Shown here: one piece after another, positions 1-6,781 of the stretch
Position numbering within the stretch: position 1 is the stretch's first letter
Layout of the letters: each line of letters opens with the position of its first letter
NCBI GenBank assembly: GCA_021787445.1
Contig: JAJYLV010000012.1
Coordinates: forward strand, 1 to 35,419
Length of the DNA stretch: 35,419 bases
Source: Chloroflexota bacterium
GTDB lineage: Bacteria > Chloroflexota > Limnocylindria > P2-11E
Direction: 5' to 3'
Notes under the pieces: generated by a model
Seen by the model: only the letters and a program-made list of their open reading frames with translations
The model's database searches: none
Told to the model about the DNA's origin: nothing
Translations under genes and position numbers: made by a program

Positions 1-180
1 ACTAGTGGCGTCGTCCCGCTCGTAGGTCACCTTCTCGTACGCGACGCCGAAGAGCGGGAGCTCGTACTGCTCCGCCGACACGACGCGGTAGCCCCGTTCG
101 ATCATCTTCTGTGCGTCGCGTTCGGCTTCGACGAGCGAGACTTCGGCCTGCTGCGTGCCGCGCAGCCCGCGCTGCACCAT
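1..180 (-). CDS. Partial membrane protein of unknown function (C-terminus beyond window)
   Basis: This minus-strand frame is open from just downstream of purH to the window edge. Its only ATG (180) gives about 59 residues that look soluble and charged, including a segment read as VEAERDAQKMIERGYRVV. The same frame upstream of that ATG, back to about 246, encodes a hydrophobic stretch (GSLLFAVLNPLLSLF) in GC3-rich codons, so the true start may lie further upstream. No ATG, GTG or TTG precedes that stretch in frame; the only nearby alternative is a TTG at 186. It probably follows purH in one transcript. I do not recognise the family. One membrane helix followed by a soluble domain is all that can be seen. 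Confidence 0.5.
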   Translation of the reverse strand, partial: MVQRGLRGTQQAEVSLVEAERDAQKMIERGYRVVSAEQYELPLFGVAYEKVTYERDDATS

Positions 181-268
181 GAACAAGCTGAGGAGCGGGT
201 TCAGGACGGCGAACAGGAGGCTTCCGGTGCCGTACGTCTTGGTGACGCGCCGCGGCCCGCTCGTCGCC

Positions 269-1801
269 CTAGTGCCGATAGTGCCGGCGCCCGGTGAAGA
301 GCATCGCCATGCGGTAGCGGTCGGCGGTCTCGACCATCATGTCGTCCCGCGCGGAGCCCCCGGGCTGGATGATCGCCGTCACGCCGGCGCGGGCCGCGAC
401 CTCGATCCCGTCGGGGAACGGGAAGTACGCGTCGGACGCCATGACCGCGAGGCGCGCGTTCTCCCCCGCCTTCCGCACCGCCGTCTCGACCGCCGCGACG
501 CGCGAGACCTGTCCGGGCCCGATGCCGACGGTCGTGAGCCCCCGCGCGAGGACGATCCCCGCCGAGGTGACGTGGCGGACGCAGCGCCACGCGAAGATGA
601 GGTCCGTCAGCTCCTCGAGGGTGGGATGCCGCTCCGTCGCGACCTTGAAGTTGCCCTCGTCGGCGACGCTGTCGTCGACCGTCTGCACGAGGATCCCGCC
701 GGCGACGCGGTGGACGTCGAGCGGCCCGCGGCGCGAGGGCAGGCCGCGCGGTCCGTTCCTCGGCGCGCGGAAGATCTCGAGGTCGGCTCTCTTGAGGGCC
801 GCGAGCGCATCCGGGTCGTACTCGGGCGCGATGATCGCCTCGTAGAACGTGTCCTGCAGGGCGCGCGCGAGATCCATCGTGACGGGGCGGTTCACGCCCA
901 GGATCGCGCCGTACGACGTCGCCGGGTCGGCGCGGAAGGCGTTGCGGTAGGCGCGTCCGATGTCCGGGTCGGAGGCGATCCCGACCGGGTTGTTGCGCTT
1001 GGCGATCGCGACCGTCGGCTGGCGGAAGTCGCTGACGATGCGCCAGGCGGCGTCGATGTCGATGAGGTTGTTGAAGCTCGGAGCCTTGCCGTACAGCTGC
1101 TCCATCCCCGTGAGCGCGCCGACCTCGCCGCGGAGCGAGTAGAACGCCGCCTGCTGATGGGGGTTCTCGCCGTAGCGCAGGTCGCGCACCTTCCGCAGGG
1201 CGAGGATGAGGTCGTCGGGGAAGGCCACGCCGCTCTCCTCGTAGAGACGCTTCGCGATCGCCGCGTCGTAGCTCGCGGTGTGCGCGAACGCCTCGGCCGC
1301 GAGCTCGCGCCGCGTCTCGGGATCGACGTTCCCGCGCTGGCGGATCTCCTCGAGCACGGCGGGGTAGCGCTCCGGCCGGACGATGACGACGACGTCCTCG
1401 TAGTTCTTCGCCGCGGCGCGCAGGAGAGCGACGCCGCCCACGTCGATCTTCTCGATGAGGTCGAGGCCGGTGAGGCCCTCCGCGACGGCCTCGCGGAAGG
1501 GGTAGAGGTTCACCGCGAGGAGGTCGATGGGGACGATCCCGTCGCGGTCGAGCTCCGCCCGGTGCTGGGCGTCGGCGCGCCGCGCCAGGATGGCGGCGTG
1601 GATCTTGGGGTGGAGCGTCTGAACACGGCCCCCCAGCAAGGTGCCCTGCCCGGTGACCTGCTCGATGGACAGCGAGTCGATCCCCTCGCTCGCGAGGAGC
1701 GCGCGTACTCCCGCGGTCGCGACGATGTCCCAGCCGAGCTCGCGCAGCCCGCGCGCGAGCGGAACGAATCTGTTATCCGAGCCGGAGAGCAGCGCGCGCA
1801 A
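269..1801 (-). CDS. purH: Bifunctional AICAR transformylase / IMP cyclohydrolase PurH (divergent)
   Basis: PurH performs the last two steps of de novo purine synthesis: formylation of AICAR using 10-formyl-THF, then cyclisation to IMP. The 510-residue length is normal. The N-terminal cyclohydrolase half has VQTLHPKIHA with the conserved Lys66, IDLLAVNLYPF, and IDVGGVALLRAAAKN. The C-terminal half has SFNNLIDIDAAW, SDAYFPFPDG and IIQPGGSARDD. Two sites are unusual. The transformylase motif, normally a Lys-His pair followed by xNPCG, reads AIAKRNNPVGIA (K268-R269), so the catalytic His is Arg and the Cys is Val. The STGGT phosphate loop of the cyclohydrolase reads ATAGV (residues 28-32). The start is TTG, with GGGGAG eight bases upstream. 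Family assignment is secure; full activity is not. Confidence 0.93.
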   Translation of the reverse strand: MRALLSGSDNRFVPLARGLRELGWDIVATAGVRALLASEGIDSLSIEQVTGQGTLLGGRVQTLHPKIHAAILARRADAQHRAELDRDGIVPIDLLAVNLYPFREAVAEGLTGLDLIEKIDVGGVALLRAAAKNYEDVVVIVRPERYPAVLEEIRQRGNVDPETRRELAAEAFAHTASYDAAIAKRLYEESGVAFPDDLILALRKVRDLRYGENPHQQAAFYSLRGEVGALTGMEQLYGKAPSFNNLIDIDAAWRIVSDFRQPTVAIAKRNNPVGIASDPDIGRAYRNAFRADPATSYGAILGVNRPVTMDLARALQDTFYEAIIAPEYDPDALAALKRADLEIFRAPRNGPRGLPSRRGPLDVHRVAGGILVQTVDDSVADEGNFKVATERHPTLEELTDLIFAWRCVRHVTSAGIVLARGLTTVGIGPGQVSRVAAVETAVRKAGENARLAVMASDAYFPFPDGIEVAARAGVTAIIQPGGSARDDMMVETADRYRMAMLFTGRRHYRH

Positions 1802-1869
1802 GAGCAGGTCTCCCCTGACGTGATGTGCGCGTGGTCGTGGACGAAGAGCGACGGTAGTATAGGCACCCC

Positions 1870-2265
1870 GTGCCCATCGACCTCGCCCACATCCTCCGCC
1901 GCATGACGGACCAGTTCAACTCCGAGTCGCGGTTCTACTGGCCGTTCGTGATCGCCGTCTTCGTGGCGATCGTCGTCAATACCGTCTGGTACTACTGGCG
2001 GCCCCGCTCCACCCGTCCATCGCCCGCCGAGGTGTCGGTCAGGCCGTGGGCCTATTGGATCAACGTCATCGTGCTCATCTGGGCCCTGGTACTGACGATC
2101 GCCAAGGTCCCGTTCTACTGGTACCTCATCTCGTTCGCGATCAACGTCGTCGCGCTCATCTACATCTACGTCTTCTACCTGCCGCCGCAGGATGCGGCGT
2201 GGGGCCGCGAGCTGCGCCGGCAGAAGTACATCCCCAAGGCCGAACGCCGGAAGCGCCGCCGCTAG
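1870..2265 (+). CDS. Small polytopic membrane protein, unknown function
   Basis: The 131-residue product has an amphipathic N-terminus, three predicted membrane helices (about residues 22-42, 64-82 and 85-106) and a strongly basic tail ending KAERRKRRR. The tail is likely cytoplasmic. The start used is GTG 1870; an in-frame ATG at 1903 would remove 11 residues. No Shine-Dalgarno sequence is visible, but a TAGTAT hexamer (1855-1860) ends nine bases before the GTG, so the transcript may be leaderless. It is divergent from purH and converges on the acylphosphatase gene, with the two stop codons sharing a CTAG at 2262-2265. I do not recognise the family. Confidence 0.75.
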   Translation: MPIDLAHILRRMTDQFNSESRFYWPFVIAVFVAIVVNTVWYYWRPRSTRPSPAEVSVRPWAYWINVIVLIWALVLTIAKVPFYWYLISFAINVVALIYIYVFYLPPQDAAWGRELRRQKYIPKAERRKRRR

Positions 2266-2546
2266 AAAGGCCAGCGGACGCCGCGGATGCGGAAGTCCTC
2301 GTACTCCGGATCGCCCTCTATGTTCGTCGCCTCGACCTCCTCCACTTCGGCCCAGCGCGGGCCGTGCGACAGCCACTCCCCCATCCGCTCGACCGCGGCG
2401 GCCTCGCCCTCGGCGACGCACTCGACCGCGCCGTCGTCGCGGTTCCACACGCGCCCGGTGAGGCCGAGCCCGCGCGCGGCGTCCGCGGCCGTCGCGCGGA
2501 AGTTCACGCCCTGCACGCGGCCGTGCACGACGAAGCGCTTCCTCAA
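2262..2546 (-). CDS. acyP: Acylphosphatase
   Basis: Acylphosphatases hydrolyse the carboxyl-phosphate bond of acyl phosphates in the cytosol. The 94-residue product is the normal family size. It contains the substrate loop as GRVQGVNFR, which supplies the catalytic Arg, and the second motif GRVWNRDDGAVE, which supplies the catalytic Asn. The start is TTG 2546, whose last bases overlap the TGA of polX (TTGA), with GGGGAAAGG just upstream, so translation is probably coupled to polX. The minus-strand frame is open much further upstream, but that part is antisense-frame shadow within polX. Confidence 0.9.
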   Translation of the reverse strand: MRKRFVVHGRVQGVNFRATAADAARGLGLTGRVWNRDDGAVECVAEGEAAAVERMGEWLSHGPRWAEVEEVEATNIEGDPEYEDFRIRGVRWPF

Positions 2547-4294
2547 CCTTTCCCCTCGAGGTGCCGAAGGAGCTCGGTGAGCGGCATCGTGTTCTGCACG
2601 CGAGCCTTGGTGGCCCAGCCTCGCCGCGCTGTCGCGACGGCGTACTCCATCTGGTCGAGCTCCTCGACGGCGTGCGCGTCGGAGTTGCACACGAGCATGA
2701 CCCCGGCGTCGATGGCGCGGCGGACGGCGACGTCGGAGAGGTCGAGGCGCTCCGGGCCGCCGTTCACCTCGAGCCGCGTCTTCGTGCGCACCGCGGCGGC
2801 GATGACCGCCTCGAGGTCCACCTCGTACGGGTCTCGCCGCTCGAGGAGGCGTCCCGTCGGGTGCGAGATGGCGTTGACGCGCGCGTGCCCCATCGCGCCG
2901 ACGATCCGCTTGGTCATCACCTCGCGCTCCTGCGAGAAGGCCGAGTGCACCGACGCGGTTACGACCTCGAACGACGCGAGCGTCTTGTCGTCGTAGTCGA
3001 GCTTGCCGCTCGAGCGGATCTCCACCTCCGTCCCCACGAGGATCCGGAACGGCTCCATCTTCTCGTTGACGGCCGCGATCTCCTTCGTGCGCTCGCGGAT
3101 GCGCTCGGCGTTGAGGCCGTGCGTCATGCCGAGGCCGACCGAATGGTCGGTCAGCGCGAGGTACTCGTAGCCCTTGGCGCGGGCGCGCTCGGCCATCGCC
3201 GCGACGGTGTCGCGCCCGTCGGTCCAGCTCGTGTGCGCGTGGAGGTCGCCGCGGATGTCGGAGAGCGCGACGAGCCGCGGCAGCCCGTGCGCGAGCGCGG
3301 CGTCGACCTCGCCGCGGTCCTCGCGCAGCTCGGGAGGGATCCAGTCCATCCCGAGCGCGGCGAAGACCTCCTCTTCCGTTCGGGAGGCGATCGGGTTCCC
3401 GGTCTTCTCCTCGCCGACGCGGAAGAGGCCGTACTCGTTGAGGAGGAGCTTCCGCTTGAGCGCGAGGCCGCGGAGGCGGACGTTGTGTTCCTTGGAGCCC
3501 GTGAAGTACATGAGCGCGGCGCCCCACGACGCCGGCGGGACGACGCGCAGGTCGATCTGGAGACCGCGCGCGACGAGGATCGACGACTTCGTCTCGCCGC
3601 GCGCGAGGACGCGCTCGACGCTCGGCGCCTCGCAGAACGCCTTCATGATCGGACCCGCAGCCGCCGCGGCGACGAGGACGTCGACGTCGCCGATCGTCTC
3701 GCGCCAGCGGCGCACGCTCCCCGTGACGGAGATGAGCTTCGGGTCACGCTTCTCGCGGAGATACGCAACGATCTCGTTCGCGGCGGCGCGCGCGTCGATG
3801 AGGAGCGAGCGGCCGGTGCGCTGACGGAGCGACGCGATGGAGCGCAGGATGTTCTCCTCCGTCTTGGCCTGGATCTTGGGGAGCGACCGGAGCCGCCCCG
3901 CCTTCGCGGCCTCCTCGAGGTCGTCGATCGTCGTGATCTTCAGGTTGTCGTAGATGACGCGCGCGGTCGCCGGTCCGACGCCGGGAACGCTCAGCAGCGT
4001 GAGCAGGCCCGCGGGGACCTCCTTCGTGAGCTGCTGGTGCCGCGTCGACGTCCCGGTCGTCAGGAGCTGCTCGATCGCCTCCGCGATCGCCGGCCCGACC
4101 TTGGGGATCTCGTCCAGGCGCTTCTGCTCCATGAGGACGCGGAGCGGCTCCCGCAGGTCGCGGATGGCGCGAGCGGCGGCGCGGAACGTGACCGCGCGGA
4201 AGGGGTTCTCGCCCTTGAGGTCGCTGAGGTCCGCGATCTCCTCGAGGACGGCGGCGACCTCCTCGTTGCCGTAGGCGAGAGAGGTGCGCGGCAT
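2543..4294 (-). CDS. polX: Family X DNA polymerase with PHP exonuclease domain (PolX)
   Basis: Bacterial PolX fills short gaps in base-excision repair and carries a 3'-5' exonuclease in its PHP domain. The 583 residues match the usual size. Domain order is: N-terminal helix-hairpin-helix lyase-like region (about 1-150; IPKVGPAIAEAIEQL and VPGVGPATARVIYD), nucleotidyltransferase palm with GSVRRWRETIGDVDVLV (metal-binding DxD), thumb with YFTGSKEHNVRLR, and PHP (about 335-575). All expected PHP metal ligands can be seen: GDLHAHTSWTDG, LTDHS, GTEVE, SVHS, ISHP and CNSDAH, so exonuclease activity is likely retained. A TACTCT hexamer (minus strand, 4302-4307) lies seven bases before the ATG, suggesting a leaderless promoter. 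Acylphosphatase follows with a 4-bp overlap. Confidence 0.94.
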   Translation of the reverse strand: MPRTSLAYGNEEVAAVLEEIADLSDLKGENPFRAVTFRAAARAIRDLREPLRVLMEQKRLDEIPKVGPAIAEAIEQLLTTGTSTRHQQLTKEVPAGLLTLLSVPGVGPATARVIYDNLKITTIDDLEEAAKAGRLRSLPKIQAKTEENILRSIASLRQRTGRSLLIDARAAANEIVAYLREKRDPKLISVTGSVRRWRETIGDVDVLVAAAAAGPIMKAFCEAPSVERVLARGETKSSILVARGLQIDLRVVPPASWGAALMYFTGSKEHNVRLRGLALKRKLLLNEYGLFRVGEEKTGNPIASRTEEEVFAALGMDWIPPELREDRGEVDAALAHGLPRLVALSDIRGDLHAHTSWTDGRDTVAAMAERARAKGYEYLALTDHSVGLGMTHGLNAERIRERTKEIAAVNEKMEPFRILVGTEVEIRSSGKLDYDDKTLASFEVVTASVHSAFSQEREVMTKRIVGAMGHARVNAISHPTGRLLERRDPYEVDLEAVIAAAVRTKTRLEVNGGPERLDLSDVAVRRAIDAGVMLVCNSDAHAVEELDQMEYAVATARRGWATKARVQNTMPLTELLRHLEGKG

Positions 4295-4316
4295 GCCCTA
4301 GAGAGTAGGTCGTGGG

Positions 4317-5627
4317 CTAGTGCTTGGCGGCGGTCCCCTGCGCGAGCTCCAGCATGGCGAAGGCTTCCTCGAGCTGACCTCGCGCACGGAGGACGCGCGC
4401 GTACTCGGCGGCCATGTCCGACCGGTCCGCGACGTCGTTCACGTCGGAGTAGATCTCGAGCGAGCGCCGGTAGGCGGCATCCGCCGCGGAGTGGTGGCCG
4501 AGCGCCTCGTTCGCCGCGCCCAGCGCGCCCTGCGCGTCCGCCTGCTGGATGCGGTCACCGGCCTCGTCGAGGAGCTTCTCGGCGTGCGACGCCATCCGCA
4601 GCGCCTCGTCCGCGTATCCCTCGCGCAGGGCGACGCGCGCGAGGATCACCTCCGCCACCGCGGCCCACCGGACGTTGCCGACCTCGACCGCACGCGACAT
4701 CGCGCGATGCGCGGAGGCCTTCGCCTCCGACATCTCGCCGCTCTCGAACTGCACCGTCGCGATCGACTGGAGCGCGTTGAGCTCGAAGTCGATGTCGGCG
4801 ATGCGCCGGAAGAGCTCGAGCGCGCGGCGGTAGTTCGCGATGGCGCTGTCGAGCTCGCCGGAGTCGTAGTGCGTCGCGGCCATACCCATGAAGCCACGGG
4901 CGGCGACCTCGAGCTCCGAGACGCGCGAGGCCATGGCGAGCGCCGGCTCGTACGCGGCGATCGCCTTGCTCGTGCGTCCGAGACGGCGGTAGACGGTGCC
5001 GAGCGAGATGAGGATCCGCGACCGCAGGCGGGTGTCGACGACCTCGTGCCTCTCGACGACGTCGCGCGCGCTCTCGTAGGCGTCGGTCGCGGCGACGAGC
5101 TGGCCGAGCTCGAGGTACGCGAATCCGCGGTCCATGAAGAGTGCCGCGGCGAGCTCGGGATCGGCCGCGACATCGAAGAGAGCGAGCGCTCTGTCCGCGA
5201 GCTCGAACACGTGCTCGAACTTCTTGTCGGCGATCTCCGCGCGCGCGAGGAGATGCAGGAGCCCGGCGCGGTCGACCCCCTCGGGCGACTGCTCGAGCCC
5301 GAGAGCGACCTGGTCGCGCACGGCGCGCCAGTCGCGGCGCTCCGCGGCGCTCTCGGCCGCGAGCTTGTGGAACGCGACGCGCTTGCCGCTCGCGAGGGGC
5401 TCGTCCCCGAGGAAGTAGTCGAGCGGCTTGCCGAGGCGTGCCGCGATGACCTGCAGCGAACGGATGGACGGCCGAACGGTCCCCGACTCCAGCTGGGAGA
5501 TAAAGCCCTTGGTCAGCTCCTCGCCCGCCAGACGCGCTTGGCTGAAACCGAGCGCTTTGCGTGCCGAACGGACGCGCTCTCCGAGAGTCGGGCCGTTCAC
5601 CGCCGCGTTGCCGTGTTTGCCGGGCAT
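4317..5627 (-). CDS. Xre-family HTH regulator with TPR array (RRNPP-like)
   Basis: The 436-residue protein has an Xre/Cro helix-turn-helix at about residues 15-75 (TLGERVRSARKALGFSQ, then FISQLESGTVRPSIRSLQ). The remaining roughly 350 residues are helical TPR repeats, with recognisable cores such as GFAYLELGQLVAATDAYESA, SLGTVYRRLGRTSKAIAAYE, DSGELDSAIANYRRALELF and GAANEALGHHSAADAAYRRS. An HTH plus TPR architecture is that of RRNPP regulators (PlcR, NprR, Rgg, PrgX), whose TPR domains bind secreted peptides re-imported by the cell. A gene for a small secreted protein starts 130 bp away on the opposite strand, as expected for such pairs. GGAGG lies four bases before the ATG. The peptide-receptor role is inferred: many Xre-TPR proteins have unknown ligands. 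Confidence 0.88.
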   Translation of the reverse strand: MPGKHGNAAVNGPTLGERVRSARKALGFSQARLAGEELTKGFISQLESGTVRPSIRSLQVIAARLGKPLDYFLGDEPLASGKRVAFHKLAAESAAERRDWRAVRDQVALGLEQSPEGVDRAGLLHLLARAEIADKKFEHVFELADRALALFDVAADPELAAALFMDRGFAYLELGQLVAATDAYESARDVVERHEVVDTRLRSRILISLGTVYRRLGRTSKAIAAYEPALAMASRVSELEVAARGFMGMAATHYDSGELDSAIANYRRALELFRRIADIDFELNALQSIATVQFESGEMSEAKASAHRAMSRAVEVGNVRWAAVAEVILARVALREGYADEALRMASHAEKLLDEAGDRIQQADAQGALGAANEALGHHSAADAAYRRSLEIYSDVNDVADRSDMAAEYARVLRARGQLEEAFAMLELAQGTAAKH

Positions 5628-5643
5628 TGAGCCTCCGCTGCTA

Positions 5644-5659
5644 CCGGTCCCGAGACCGG
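5644..5659. promoter_or_regulatory. Inverted repeat CCGGTC-CCGA-GACCGG
   Basis: A perfect 6-bp inverted repeat with a 4-bp spacer lies 17 bp upstream of the Xre-TPR start codon, in the divergent intergenic region. The position suits an autoregulatory operator for the HTH protein, but it could also form a hairpin in the 5' leader of that mRNA. Confidence 0.45.
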
Positions 5660-5693
5660 ATCGACAGGTCGGATGATCGACCGCCTGCCTGTC
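5659..5693. promoter_or_regulatory. Compound repeats between regulator and peptide gene
   Basis: Three overlapping symmetries are visible. GATCGAC occurs as a direct repeat at 5659-5665 and 5675-5681 (16-bp period). GGTCG (5667-5671) and CGACC (5678-5682) form an inverted repeat with a 6-bp spacer. GACAGG (5663-5668) and CCTGTC (5688-5693) form a wider inverted repeat. This density of symmetry is suggestive of a multi-site operator; no binding evidence is available. Confidence 0.4.
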
Positions 5694-5724
5694 TTTGTGG
5701 TGGACTGTCAGGACTTTAGTTTGG

Positions 5725-5736
5725 CTGAACGTTCAG
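5725..5736. promoter_or_regulatory. Perfect 12-bp palindrome CTGAACGTTCAG upstream of peptide gene
   Basis: This uninterrupted palindrome ends 21 bp before the ATG of the secreted-peptide gene, close to where a promoter or transcription start would lie (a TTTAGT sits at 5715-5720). Its length and placement fit a dimeric Xre-type binding site controlling the peptide gene. Confidence 0.5.
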
Positions 5737-5757
5737 GTACAAGCGGGGGGTCGAGAG

Positions 5758-5997
5758 ATGAGACGGATCAGAAAGCTACTTCTGGCTCTGGGATTCGCGG
5801 CGACGCTGCTGCTGGCGTTCCCGATCGCGGCGTCGGCCGATCCGGGCGACGGCGGCGGGTTCTACGACCCGACGGCGACCACGCCCGTCGGTACGGTCAC
5901 GATCTCCGCGCCCGGCCAGGTCACGATCAAGGGGACCGCCGTCACGCCATTCGCGAGCAACTCGGCATCGGACCCGGGCGACGGCGGCGGCTTCTAG
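5758..5997 (+). CDS. Small secreted protein with duplicated terminal octapeptide (putative signalling-peptide precursor)
   Basis: The 79-residue product has a classical signal peptide: basic MRRIRK, a hydrophobic core, and a predicted cleavage after ...PIAASA (residue 27). The predicted 52-residue mature protein begins with DPGDGGGF (28-35) and ends with exactly DPGDGGGF (72-79), followed directly by the stop codon. The middle is Thr/Val/Pro-rich (e.g. GTVTISAPGQVTIKGTAVTP) and probably extended or beta. The two octapeptide-coding stretches differ at two codons, GAT/GAC and GGG/GGC, both synonymous. The ATG at 5758 is preceded by GGGGGG; a longer frame to 5695 exists but would mask the signal peptide. 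The neighbour is a divergent Xre-TPR regulator, so a secreted and re-imported pheromone is the leading idea. A structural surface peptide is the alternative. Confidence 0.8.
   Translation: MRRIRKLLLALGFAATLLLAFPIAASADPGDGGGFYDPTATTPVGTVTISAPGQVTIKGTAVTPFASNSASDPGDGGGF
5839..5862 (+). repeat. Octapeptide-coding repeat, copy 1 (DPGDGGGF)
   Basis: These eight codons encode residues 28-35, immediately after the predicted signal-peptidase site ASA. The copy differs from copy 2 only by GAT for Asp and GGG for the last Gly. Confidence 0.85.
5971..5994 (+). repeat. Octapeptide-coding repeat, copy 2 (DPGDGGGF, C-terminal)
   Basis: These eight codons encode residues 72-79 and abut the TAG stop. Pheromone precursors of the PapR/NprX type also carry the active peptide at or near the C-terminus. 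Both differences from copy 1 are synonymous. Confidence 0.85.
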
Positions 5998-6041
5998 AGA
6001 CGCTGAGAGCGGCGGGCGCGCGATCGCTCGATACTGATCGC

Positions 6042-6251
6042 GTGCCCGCCGCCATCTCCTCCGACCGCAAGCAGCAGCTCGAGGTCGACGGCAAGCAGTT
6101 CCTCTTCCAGCACGGCTACCGCTTCGGAAAGGTCACGTACATCACGCGCCTTCCCCTCTCCCGCAGCCGGATCGCGTGGACGCCCGGGCACCTCACCGCG
6201 GAAGAGGTCGAACAGGTGATCCGGGGGGATGACCCCTGGATGCTGGAGTGA
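6042..6251 (+). CDS. Small soluble protein, unknown function
   Basis: A 69-residue product begins at GTG 6042 (VPAAISSDRKQQLEVDGKQF). It contains FQHGYRFGKVTYITRLPLSRSRIAWTPG in overlapping segments and ends HLTAEEVEQVIRGDDPWMLE. It is mixed basic and aromatic, with no membrane segment. A GATACT hexamer (6030-6035) ends six bases before the GTG and no Shine-Dalgarno is seen, so the mRNA may be leaderless. The same frame is open back to 5673, but that part overlaps the peptide gene in another frame and is treated as shadow. dtd starts 14 bp downstream. Family not recognised. Confidence 0.6.
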   Translation: MPAAISSDRKQQLEVDGKQFLFQHGYRFGKVTYITRLPLSRSRIAWTPGHLTAEEVEQVIRGDDPWMLE

Positions 6252-6265
6252 CTTTCCCCTGACCG

Positions 6266-6781
6266 ATGAGAGCGGTCGTGCAGCGCGTCCGCTCCGGATC
6301 CGTGTCCGTCGACGGCTCTCCCGTGTCTGCGATCCTCCACGGGCTCGTCGTCCTCCTCGGCGTCGGTGCGGCCGACACCTCCGCCGACGCGGAACGGCTC
6401 GCGGCGAAGATCGACGCGCTGCGGATCTTCGAGGACGAGCGGGGGAAGATGTCGCATTCCGTCGTGGACGTCGGCGGCGAGGTCCTCGTCGTCCCGCAAT
6501 TCACGCTGTACGGCGACGTGCGCAACGGCCGGCGGCCGGACTTCACGAAGGCGGCGCCGCCGGACAAGGCGCAGCGGCTCTTCGAGGCGTTCTGCGGCGC
6601 GCTCCGCGGGGCCGACGTGCCCGTCGCGACGGGACGGTTCGGCGCGCACATGCGCGTCGCGATCGAGGCCGACGGGCCCGTCACGATCGTCGCCTCTACC
6701 GACGGCTGGCGCGAGGGCGAGCTGACGGCGACGCGCGACACGCCTAGCGCCGGGCGATCTCCAGCGCCACCGCGAGCGTGA
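6266..6781 (+). CDS. dtd: D-aminoacyl-tRNA deacylase (Dtd)
   Basis: Dtd removes D-amino acids, and glycine from tRNA-Ala, from mischarged tRNAs. The N-terminus MRAVVQRVRSGSVSVDG and the body match the family. The active-site motif, usually SQFTL, reads PQFTL (P77, Q78, F79, T80): the catalytic Thr80 is kept but Ser77 is Pro. The Gly-cisPro motif, usually NxGPVT, reads ADGPVT (G137, P138 kept). The protein is about 20 residues longer than usual: a Ser/Pro/Arg-rich tail after residue 150 runs 38 bp into the 3' end of the opposing M28 peptidase gene. The start has no strong ribosome-binding site. Confidence 0.93.
   Translation: MRAVVQRVRSGSVSVDGSPVSAILHGLVVLLGVGAADTSADAERLAAKIDALRIFEDERGKMSHSVVDVGGEVLVVPQFTLYGDVRNGRRPDFTKAAPPDKAQRLFEAFCGALRGADVPVATGRFGAHMRVAIEADGPVTIVASTDGWREGELTATRDTPSAGRSPAPPRA

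Noticed and set aside
155-1906. Long plus-strand open frame (583 codons) opposite purH
   Set aside because: Arg/Asp/Val-rich composition and it mirrors the purH codons on the other strand; a GC-rich antisense shadow. Similar long frames opposite polX (2561-4780), clpB (7839-11369), lon (10487-14416) and the kimA genes (15708-18245) were rejected for the same reason.
5695-5757. Upstream extension of the secreted peptide gene to 5695
   Set aside because: It would put 21 residues before the MRRIRK signal-peptide start and cover the 12-bp palindrome; ATG 5758 has a G-rich ribosome-binding site.
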